Assembly (NCBI RefSeq): GCF_000805385.1
Contig: NZ_JTJW01000003.1
Location: forward strand, 434,001 to 498,000
Origin: Mycolicibacterium setense
Lineage (GTDB): Bacteria; Actinomycetota; Actinomycetes; Mycobacteriales; Mycobacteriaceae
Length of the DNA: 64,000 bases
Reading direction: 5' to 3'
The notes beneath the pieces are model-generated. The model was given only the letters and a program-made list of their open reading frames with translations. It ran no database searches and was not told the DNA's origin. Positions within the stretch are counted from its first letter, which is position 1, and the number at the start of each line of letters is the position of its first letter. The translations under genes were made by a program, and so were the position numbers. This document shows, one piece after another, positions 55,791-64,000 of the stretch.

Positions 55791-57094
55791 TGGTGCAGAA
55801 GCGCGCGCAGCGCGACGGCCGCGGGGTCGTTGCCGAAGTGCTCGACGACCTGCACCTGGACTTCGCCGACGACACCACCGAGGATCGCACCGACCGCGAT
55901 CATGGTCGGCTCGTCGTCCTTGAACACCGGCCGCAGGATCGACTCGTACTCCTCATTGGTGAGCTGCCCCATCTTGTCGATGATGGTCTGCTCGAGGTCC
56001 AGCGCGTTCATGGCGTAGTCCTGAGCCTCGACCAGTGTGGTGGGCAGCCGCTCGAGCACCACCTTCACCATGTTGTCCTTGAGGGCGTTGTACCGCCGTG
56101 TCCCGACGGCGAATTTCACCAGCGGGGTGGCGATGCCGGTCTGCGCGTCGATGGCCGCCGCGACCTCCTTGCCGACCAACGCGAACAGCTTGTCGGAGCC
56201 CGGGCCGCGTAACACGCCGTCGAACAGGATCTCCGGTGAGAACAGGTCCTCGGCCAGGATGCGCGCGTAGTCCTTGGTGATCTGCTCGCGTTCGGCGTGC
56301 AGCAACCCCTGGAACGGGATGAAGCCGAGATACTTCGTGGGCCGCACGGGTCGGAACAACATGTTGAGCGCGATGTAGTCGCTGATCAGACCGACCCCGA
56401 AGCCGAAAGCCGGCATGATCCAAGGATTCTGGAACAACGCCCACGCCACCATCTGGACCACGCCGATCACGAGTCCGAAGTAGATGCCGCTGCGACGGAC
56501 GAAAGCCATCGCGTTGTCGCCGAGCCCGCGCATCAGCTTGTTGAGCTTGTCCTTGTTGCGGACCAGTGTCGTGACGGCCAGGTACTGGATGTCGACGAAC
56601 CGGTTGAGGTCCGACCGCATCTCGGTGAGCATCTTCTCCACGACGATCGATGTCTGGTCGTGGATACGCGACATGATCGCTTTGCGCGCGGCATCGGGCA
56701 GCGAATCCCAGAGCCCCGGGCGGATCTGCTCGGCGATGTCGCGGGAAATCTCGTCGACCGCCTGGGTCAGAGGCCCGCGCAGTGCGTCGACGGCCTCTCT
56801 GGCATCGACCTTCTCCAGCAGCTCCTCCGGTCTCAGCAGCTTCTGGGTGAGCAGCTCGATGGTCTTGGACCCGACCTTGCCCGCGCGGCGGGGCACGATG
56901 CCCTGCCAGCCGACCGGGCCGATGCCCTTGAACTCCATCGGCCGGTACAGCATCTCCAGCGCGACGATCTTGGTGCTCCAACCGACGAAGGCGGCCACGA
57001 ACGGCATGGAGAGATAGATCAGCCAATTGACGCCGAAATCGGCCTTGATCTCCTGCCAGGTCTGGATGGCGAGGATTGTCTCGGCTGTTCTCAT
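55787..57094 (-). CDS. DUF445 family membrane protein
   Basis: 435 aa. An N-terminal hydrophobic helix ([20 protein letters not shown]) and a central pair of hydrophobic segments ([34 protein letters not shown]). The repeated motif [16 protein letters not shown] / [20 protein letters not shown] is the DUF445 signature, duplicated within the protein. It is anchored in the cytoplasmic membrane with long soluble helical parts. Function unknown. Its start lies 39 bases after the stop of the Abi-alpha gene, so they probably form an operon. Confidence 0.85.
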   Translation of the reverse strand: MRTAETILAIQTWQEIKADFGVNWLIYLSMPFVAAFVGWSTKIVALEMLYRPMEFKGIGPVGWQGIVPRRAGKVGSKTIELLTQKLLRPEELLEKVDAREAVDALRGPLTQAVDEISRDIAEQIRPGLWDSLPDAARKAIMSRIHDQTSIVVEKMLTEMRSDLNRFVDIQYLAVTTLVRNKDKLNKLMRGLGDNAMAFVRRSGIYFGLVIGVVQMVAWALFQNPWIMPAFGFGVGLISDYIALNMLFRPVRPTKYLGFIPFQGLLHAEREQITKDYARILAEDLFSPEILFDGVLRGPGSDKLFALVGKEVAAAIDAQTGIATPLVKFAVGTRRYNALKDNMVKVVLERLPTTLVEAQDYAMNALDLEQTIIDKMGQLTNEEYESILRPVFKDDEPTMIAVGAILGGVVGEVQVQVVEHFGNDPAAVALRALLHH

Positions 57095-57133
57095 GCGCGA
57101 TCCGCCTTCGGCTTCTCGCTGCCGGCCATGCGG

Positions 57134-57952
57134 TTACGAACCGTCCCGTTGCACCGCAGCCTCCCACAGGCCGCGACCCAGACCCGACAGCGTCAGGGTC
57201 AGCTTCTCCACCCGGGCGGTGAGTGGCCCGCGCGATGCACTCTTGACGGCCTTCAACACCATGGGCTCGGCCATGAGCACCTCGTATTCCGCCTTCTGTG
57301 CCGGATCCTCCGGGCCGGTCTCGACCAGACCCAGTGACAACAGATGGCCGACGTACTGGGGAACCATGGCGGGCAGCGCCACATTGGCGGTGCGACCGAT
57401 GAGGCACGCGTTCTCCAGGACGGCCTGCCCCGGGGTCCGGGCCCGCGTCCAGGTGTAGACGTTGACCAGCGGCGAAGCCGCGCCCTCCGACAGCGCGCCG
57501 ATGATTCGTGCTTCATCGGCCACCAACTGGTCGAGGAGGCGGTGGTAGAGCTCGACCTGGCTACCGGTGGTGCTCTGGTCCAGGGCGCGGTCCAGCAACC
57601 GGTCCATCTTGGTGTTCAGTGAGTCGGCGGTCGGCTCCTCCGGTGTGGCGATCGGCGCCGGACGCGACGTCGATTCGATGGCCTCCAACCGGTTCTTCAC
57701 CAGGGTGGCCAGTTGCTCCTCGCCCCAGGCGGCCAGCTTCATGCTCGTCTTCGCGGCGTCGAGCGCCCGATCGGCGATCCCGAACGGGTCGTACCGCTTC
57801 GGCACGAGCGGCCGGGGATTGCGCGGGGTCCGGATGGCAATGGCGATGTCGCCGACCGGCGTGGCCCACCTGAACGCCCGGCGCTGGTAGCCGTGCTTGG
57901 CGGGCTTGTCCTCGGGCACGTTCGGTTCGGGTCTGGTTATCTCGTCTGCCAT
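57134..57952 (-). CDS. Abi-alpha (DUF4393) family protein
   Basis: 272 aa. The core matches the Abi-alpha family: helical segments with LYHRLLDQLVADEARIIGAL followed by a winged-helix-like C terminus (VPQYVGHLLSLGLVETGPED, YEVLMAEPMVLKAVKSA). Named for one abortive-infection locus, but most members, including those of mycobacteria, have no tested function. It is upstream of the DUF445 gene on the same strand and divergent from dnaK. Confidence 0.75.
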   Translation of the reverse strand: MADEITRPEPNVPEDKPAKHGYQRRAFRWATPVGDIAIAIRTPRNPRPLVPKRYDPFGIADRALDAAKTSMKLAAWGEEQLATLVKNRLEAIESTSRPAPIATPEEPTADSLNTKMDRLLDRALDQSTTGSQVELYHRLLDQLVADEARIIGALSEGAASPLVNVYTWTRARTPGQAVLENACLIGRTANVALPAMVPQYVGHLLSLGLVETGPEDPAQKAEYEVLMAEPMVLKAVKSASRGPLTARVEKLTLTLSGLGRGLWEAAVQRDGS

Positions 57953-58163
57953 CGCCGGTCGATCCCCCTCAGTGGCTGTCGCGCCCCTGGGGGCGACGGT
58001 ATGAGCCGATGTCGAGCCGTGGTCGGGCCGACCGGCGGCATCTGATTATGGGGCACGGTACCCGGCCTGGGCGGAGGCGAGTGCCGTCGCGAACCGTCCG
58101 GGAAGAAACCCGCGATCCCGGGAACAAATCCGCCGAAACGCCCGTTGACCACATCGACAGCAA

Positions 58164-58184
58164 GTTGAGTGACATTGACTCAAG
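58164..58184 (+). promoter_or_regulatory. HspR operator (HAIR) upstream of dnaK
   Basis: TTGAGT at 58165-58170 and ACTCAAG at 58178-58184, seven bases apart, form the HspR inverted repeat, with the first C of the consensus replaced by G at 58164. It overlaps the likely promoter: TTGACA (58191-58196) and TATGCT (58200-58205) are candidate elements. Confidence 0.85.
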
Positions 58185-58218
58185 TCTGGGTTGACAATCT
58201 ATGCTCGCCCAGAGCAAG

Positions 58219-58239
58219 CTTGAGCGCAGTCCGCTCAGA
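58219..58239 (+). promoter_or_regulatory. Second, imperfect HAIR site
   Basis: CTTGAGC (58219-58225), seven bases, GCTCAGA (58233-58239): matches the HspR inverted repeat except for the last two bases. It is about 28 bases before the dnaK start codon. Confidence 0.65.
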
Positions 58240-58266
58240 CCCCGATATCTATCAGGAGGCAACACC

Positions 58267-60125
<1,859 letters not shown>

Positions 60126-60129
<4 letters not shown>

Positions 60130-60809
60130 GCGGTGATGAGGCCCGCCGAAGAGCATCGGACGAAGTCGATACGCACGAGCCGGTGACCATCACCGACAAA
60201 CGGCGCATCGATCCCGACACCGGTGAGGTTCGTGAGCAGGCGCCGGCCCCTGGTGGGCCGGCGTCGGCCGCCTCCGAAGCCGGAGAGTCGGCGAGCGATA
60301 GCGACGAGGTCGCCGAGCTCAAGGCCACGCTGCAACGCGTGAAGGCCGAATACGACAACTACCGCAAGCGGGCACTGCGCGATCAGCAGGTCACCGCCGA
60401 GCGAGCCAAGTCCGGCGTCATCACCCAGTTGCTGGGTGTGCTCGACGACCTGGACCGTGCTCGCAGCCACGGTGACCTGGAATCCGGACCGCTCAGGTCG
60501 GTGGCCGACAAGCTGGTCAGCGCCCTTGAAGGACAGGGCCTTTCCTCATTCGGCTCCGAGGGTGACGAGTTCGACCCGTCACTGCACGAGGCTGTGCAGC
60601 ACGAGGGCGAGGGCACCCATCCCGTGGTCGGGACCGTGATGCGCCGTGGCTACAAAATCGGTGACCAGGTGGTCCGGCACGCCCTCGTCGGTGTGGTCGA
60701 CACGGTGCCCGAGTCCGAGCCCGAGGCCGACGCCGGTAACGATTCCCCGTCGGGGACAGCGGATAACGCTGACGCCGCCGGTGATCAGGCCGCAGAATCA
60801 GACAACTAG
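60126..60809 (+). CDS. grpE: Nucleotide exchange factor GrpE
   Basis: 227 aa from GTG 60126, overlapping the dnaK stop by four bases (GTGA). A disordered acidic N terminus is followed by the long coiled coil ([20 protein letters not shown]) and the GrpE beta-domain ([37 protein letters not shown]). It releases ADP from DnaK. The acidic C-terminal extension ([20 protein letters not shown]) is typical of actinobacterial GrpE. Coupled to dnaK and followed by dnaJ1 after 37 bases. Confidence 0.97.
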
Positions 60810-60846
60810 ACAATCCAACTAGAGAGAAGAGGTAAGGAGGTGGCGC

Positions 60847-62013
60847 ATGGCCCAACGCGAGTGGGTCGAGAAGGACTTCTACAAGGAGCTCGGCGTCTCC
60901 TCTGACGCCAGCGCCGACGAGATCAAGAAGGCCTACCGGAAACTGGCCTCCGAACTGCATCCCGACCGCAATCCCGATGCGGGAGCGGCAGAGCGGTTCA
61001 AGGCCGTTTCCGAGGCGAACAGTGTTCTGTCGGATCCCGCGAAGCGCAAGGAGTATGACGAGACCCGCCGGCTGTTCGCCGGGGGTGGGCGTCGGTTCAA
61101 CCCGGGTGGGAACTTCAGTGGCGGATTCGGTTCCGACGGAGCCGAATTCAACCTGGGTGACCTGTTCGACGCGGCCGGCCAGAGCGGCGGCGCAAACATC
61201 GGTGACCTCTTCGGCGGGCTGTTCGGGCGCGGTGCACAACCGCGTCCGAGCCGGCCACGCCGGGGCAATGACCTGGAAACCGAAACCGAGCTGTCCTTCT
61301 TGGAAGCCACCAAGGGCGTGGCCATGCCGCTCCGGCTGACCAGCCCGGCACCCTGCACCAACTGTCATGGCAGTGGTGCGCGGCCGGGTACCAGCCCCAA
61401 GGTGTGCCCGAACTGCAACGGCTCGGGTGTGGTCAACCGCAACCAGGGCGCGTTCGGATTCTCCGAACCCTGCACCGAATGTCGGGGCAGCGGCTCGATC
61501 ATCGAGCATCCCTGTGGCGAATGTCAGGGCACCGGCGTCACCACCCGGACCCGCACGATCAACGTGCGGATTCCTCCGGGCGTCGAGGACGGTCAGCGCA
61601 TCAGGCTGGCCGGCCAGGGTGAGGCCGGGCTACGAGGTGCGCCCTCGGGCGATCTCTACGTCACCGTGCATGTGCGCCCCGACAAGGTGTTCGGGCGCGA
61701 CGGCGACGACCTGACTGTCAGCGTGCCGGTCAGCTTCCACGAATTGGCCCTGGGAACAACGCTTTCCGTTCCCACCCTGGACGGCAAGGTCGGCGTGCGC
61801 GTGCCCAAGGGCACCTCCGACGGCCGGATCCTGAGGGTGCGCGGCCGCGGGGTGCCCAAACGCTCCGGCGGGCATGGTGACCTGTTGGTCACGGTGAAGG
61901 TCGCGGTGCCGCCGAACCTGGAAGGTGAAGCGGCAGAGGCGCTGGAGGCCTATGCGAAAGCCGAGAGGGCCAGCGGTTTCGATCCGCGGGCCGGATGGGC
62001 AGGCAACATATGA
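60847..62013 (+). CDS. dnaJ1: Chaperone DnaJ1
   Basis: 388 aa from ATG 60847, with AAGGAGG shortly upstream. The J domain (residues 8-75) has the HPD motif in [12 protein letters not shown], then a Gly/Phe-rich linker. The zinc-binding domain has four CxxCxGxG motifs ([32 protein letters not shown]), and the C-terminal client-binding domain follows. It stimulates DnaK ATPase and delivers clients. The stop overlaps the hspR start. Confidence 0.97.
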   Translation: MAQREWVEKDFYKELGVSSDASADEIKKAYRKLASELHPDRNPDAGAAERFKAVSEANSVLSDPAKRKEYDETRRLFAGGGRRFNPGGNFSGGFGSDGAEFNLGDLFDAAGQSGGANIGDLFGGLFGRGAQPRPSRPRRGNDLETETELSFLEATKGVAMPLRLTSPAPCTNCHGSGARPGTSPKVCPNCNGSGVVNRNQGAFGFSEPCTECRGSGSIIEHPCGECQGTGVTTRTRTINVRIPPGVEDGQRIRLAGQGEAGLRGAPSGDLYVTVHVRPDKVFGRDGDDLTVSVPVSFHELALGTTLSVPTLDGKVGVRVPKGTSDGRILRVRGRGVPKRSGGHGDLLVTVKVAVPPNLEGEAAEALEAYAKAERASGFDPRAGWAGNI

Positions 62014-62393
62014 GCCAGCGGAAAGAGGAAGCTCGCACATTTTTGATCTCGGTGGCCGCCGAGCTGGCTGGTATGCACGCGCAGACCTTGCGTACATACG
62101 ACCGGCTCGGCCTGGTCAGCCCGCAGCGTAGTTCCGGCGGCGGGCGCCGCTACTCCGAGCGCGACGTCGACCTGCTCCGTGAGGTGCAGCGGTTGTCGCA
62201 GGACGAGGGCGTCAACCTGGCCGGCATCAAGCGCATCATCGAACTGACCAATCAGGTCGACGCGTTGCGCGCACGGGTTGCCGAGTTGACGCAGCAGGTC
62301 GAACAACTCAGCGATCAGCGCCGCGATGTTTCGGTGGCGTCCAAAGCTGTGGTGCTGTGGCAGCCCGCCGCTCGGCGGCGACATAGGCCGTAG
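62010..62393 (+). CDS. hspR: Heat-shock repressor HspR (MerR family)
   Basis: 127 aa from ATG 62010, which overlaps the dnaJ1 stop as ATGA. The MerR HTH is [30 protein letters not shown] with the recognition wing [22 protein letters not shown]-terminal coiled helix ([16 protein letters not shown]) mediates dimerisation. It binds HAIR sites, with DnaK as corepressor, and so represses its own operon. The last residues (AARRRHRP) are encoded by a 28-bp tandem repeat that continues past the stop codon; they may not belong to the ancestral protein end. Confidence 0.95.
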   Translation: MSQRKEEARTFLISVAAELAGMHAQTLRTYDRLGLVSPQRSSGGGRRYSERDVDLLREVQRLSQDEGVNLAGIKRIIELTNQVDALRARVAELTQQVEQLSDQRRDVSVASKAVVLWQPAARRRHRP

Positions 62394-62423
62394 AGCCGCT
62401 CGGCGGCGACATAGGCCGTAGAG
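62368..62423 (+). repeat. 28-bp tandem duplication at the hspR 3' end
   Basis: Two exact copies of a 28-base unit beginning CCGCTCGGCGGCGACATAGG (62368-62395 and 62396-62423), with four bases of a third copy. The hspR stop codon lies in the first copy. Recent slippage-type duplication. Confidence 0.9.
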
Positions 62424-62431
62424 CCGCGGCG

Positions 62432-63334
62432 CTAGCCGACCTTTATCGAAAAGATGGCCGTCTCCGGACTTCCCGGGGCGGCCATTCTGTATTTCCCCCG
62501 CCGCAAGGCATCGGTGGGTGCGGTCATCGGCTCGATGCCCACCACGTTGTCGCTGAGCGGAGCGAACAGCTGCGCGGCGGGATACCCCGCGCCGAAGGTG
62601 ACCTCGACCCGGTGGGTTCCGCCCGAGAGCGTGAACGCCGCACCCTCGTCGACGCCATCGAATCCGTCGTCGAGTTCGGTGGTGCTCAGCTGCCTCGGCC
62701 CACCCGGCCACTTTTCGGATTCGCCGGTGGGCAGGCCCCGCTCATCCACGAGCAGATGCCGCATCGAGGGGGTCTGCAACTGCCAATCCCCGCGCGGCAC
62801 ACCGGGAATCGTCAGGTATGGGTGATAGCCGTAACACAGCGGCACGGGTTGTTCGGCGGTCGCCGTCACAGTGGTGGCGACGCTGAGCGTGCGATCGGCC
62901 AGTGTCACCACCATGGTCAAGCGATGCGGGAAGGGGAAAGTCGCCAGCAGCCGCGGGTGGTTGTCCCAGTCCAGCGCGGCCGTCAACGTGTTCTCGGTAT
63001 GTTCGACCACCTGCCAGTTCGGATTGGCTGCCAGCACCCCGTGCATCGGTGACCCGTACGCGTCGCCGCGTACCCCGTTGATCCCGGCTGTCACATTCAC
63101 GATGGTGTCCTCGACGCGGTACCCGTTGGCGCTCAGGCGATTTGCCCATGGGTAGAGGATCGGGATCCCCATCGTCTTGCCGTCGGTCAGGTAGGCCTGC
63201 AGCCCGCGCCGCTGGCCCAGGAATTCGACGTCTTCGTCGGCCAGCGAGGTGCAGATCATTCCCGCGGCGGGGACGTACGTTGCCGTAAGAGGAGATGACG
63301 GGTCATGCAGGGTGACTGGTTGAACCGCGGCCAT
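62432..63334 (-). CDS. Aldose 1-epimerase family protein
   Basis: 300 aa, galactose mutarotase-like fold. The conserved segment with His is PLCYGYHPYLTIPG and the catalytic Glu is in VVGIEPMTAPTDALRRG. Also typical are ILYPWANRLSANGYRVEDT and GVLAANPNWQVVEH. Interconverts alpha and beta anomers of an aldose such as glucose or galactose, or acts on a hexose-phosphate. It ends 38 bases past the hspR stop (convergent) and begins 19 bases after the stop of the reductase gene on the same strand. Confidence 0.9.
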   Translation of the reverse strand: MAAVQPVTLHDPSSPLTATYVPAAGMICTSLADEDVEFLGQRRGLQAYLTDGKTMGIPILYPWANRLSANGYRVEDTIVNVTAGINGVRGDAYGSPMHGVLAANPNWQVVEHTENTLTAALDWDNHPRLLATFPFPHRLTMVVTLADRTLSVATTVTATAEQPVPLCYGYHPYLTIPGVPRGDWQLQTPSMRHLLVDERGLPTGESEKWPGGPRQLSTTELDDGFDGVDEGAAFTLSGGTHRVEVTFGAGYPAAQLFAPLSDNVVGIEPMTAPTDALRRGKYRMAAPGSPETAIFSIKVG

Positions 63335-63352
63335 GGCGCCAGTCTGGCATCC

Positions 63353-64000
63353 TCAGCGCGTCAGCGGGTCGTGCTGGATGCGCTCGGCCGGCGCTCCCCG
63401 CTCGACCAGGGCGGCTTTGGTCGCGGTGACCATGTCCGGACCACCACAGACCAGGATCTGCCGATCGCCCCAGTTGCCGTATCTGGTCACCACTTCGGCG
63501 AGGGTGCCCGTTTGGCGCACATGAAGGCCGCGCGGCGGCTGGACGTCGGGGTATTGGCCGGCCCAGGGTGGATCGGTGCTGTACTCGGACACCGGGGTCA
63601 CCGACAGCCACGGGTTGGTCGAGGCGATGTGCCACAGCGTTTTCAGGTCGTACAGATCACAGGGGTAGCGGCCGCCGAAGAACAGGTGCACGCGCGGGTT
63701 CTCACCGTGCAAGGTCATGTCCATGATGATGTTGCGCAGCGGGGCCAGACCCGTGCTGCCCGCCACCATCAGCACATCTTCGCCGTCGCGGTCGACGTGC
63801 AACCCGCCGTGCGGGCTGGACAGGCGCCAGCGGTCCCCGATCTTGGTCTCGGCGACGATCGCGGTGCTCACCATGCCGCCCGGTACCGACCGGACGTGGA
63901 ACTCGATGCCCCCGGAGCGGTCGGACGGAACCGCCGGACTCAGGTAACGCCACCGGCGCGGCCATTGAGGCACCTGGACGGTGACGTACTGCCCGGGGTG
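63353..64000 (-). CDS. Flavohemoprotein/FNR-type reductase, C-terminal part, 5' end outside the window
   Basis: The frame is open to base 64000, where it reads HPGQYVTVQVPQWPRRWRYL; the GTG at 63973 is therefore internal. Visible are the FAD-binding RRWRYLSPA, the NAD-binding VLMVAGSTGLAPLRNII, HLFFGGRYPCDLYDLKTL and CGGPDMVTATKAAL near the C terminus. This is a ferredoxin-reductase-type FAD/NAD module as in flavohemoglobins; M. tuberculosis Rv0385, a globin-reductase fusion, would be the likely match. Whether a globin domain precedes it cannot be seen. Confidence 0.85.
   Translation of the reverse strand, partial: HPGQYVTVQVPQWPRRWRYLSPAVPSDRSGGIEFHVRSVPGGMVSTAIVAETKIGDRWRLSSPHGGLHVDRDGEDVLMVAGSTGLAPLRNIIMDMTLHGENPRVHLFFGGRYPCDLYDLKTLWHIASTNPWLSVTPVSEYSTDPPWAGQYPDVQPPRGLHVRQTGTLAEVVTRYGNWGDRQILVCGGPDMVTATKAALVERGAPAERIQHDPLTR

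Overview
The window is high-GC actinobacterial chromosome, almost certainly a fast-growing Mycobacterium (Mycolicibacterium). The evidence is the mycobacterial gene set and order: a UDP-glucose dehydrogenase, an AspC/AlaA-type aminotransferase, the EtfD-type iron-sulfur oxidoreductase (Rv0338c type), IniR (Rv0339c type), the Rv0340-type protein, iniB-iniA-iniC, an LpqJ-like lipoprotein and dnaK-grpE-dnaJ1-hspR. No insertion sequence, integrase, tRNA, rRNA or CRISPR array was recognised.

Layout. 1-7.0 kb: 3' part of an ammonium transporter, a membrane protein with a degenerate Hsp70-like fold, UDP-glucose dehydrogenase, and a P450 / maleylpyruvate-isomerase-like / SnoaL-like gene row. 7.0-12 kb: a three-subunit PaoABC-type molybdo-flavoenzyme and a YibE/F membrane protein, both on the minus strand. 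12-18 kb: AraC regulator, aminotransferase, EtfD with a long repeated Ala/Pro/Lys tail behind two palindromic operators. 18-32 kb: the ini cell-envelope-stress region. IniR (minus) is in an operon with a membrane-anchored Hsp70-like ATPase. Facing it are the Rv0340-type gene, iniB, iniA and iniC, then a second Hsp70-like ATPase. Two small Thr-rich-tailed membrane proteins and an AbiEi-like protein follow. 32-42 kb: F420-type oxidoreductase, a 2500-residue SARP/cyclase/STAND regulator ending in four tandem ~268-residue repeats, a TIGR03085-type protein, LpqJ, and a metallo-beta-lactamase-fold protein.

42-49 kb holds the most unusual pair. A TIR-STAND-TM-WD40 protein is divergently transcribed from a membrane protein with four hydrophobic segments, two Rossmann/RCK-like domains and a RyR domain. 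This looks like a sensor/effector signalling or antiphage pair. 49-54 kb: an arylsulfotransferase-like gene with a sulfonate/nitrate-type ABC importer, behind a LacI regulator with a perfect palindrome. 54-58 kb: a tandem glycine riboswitch controlling L-serine ammonia-lyase, then DUF445 and Abi-alpha proteins. 58-62.4 kb: the dnaK operon with two HspR (HAIR) sites. 62.4-64 kb: an aldose 1-epimerase and the 3' part of a flavohemoprotein-type reductase.

How parts work together. The ini region combines an envelope-stress ATPase/regulator (IniR), two dynamin-like GTPases (IniA, IniC), secreted-looking IniB-type proteins and two Hsp70-like proteins that lack a substrate-binding domain. Similar CCCCTA motif clusters lie in front of both the Rv0340-type gene and iniB, which suggests one regulator for both. 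The chaperone operon is autorepressed by HspR. The riboswitch couples glycine excess to serine breakdown.
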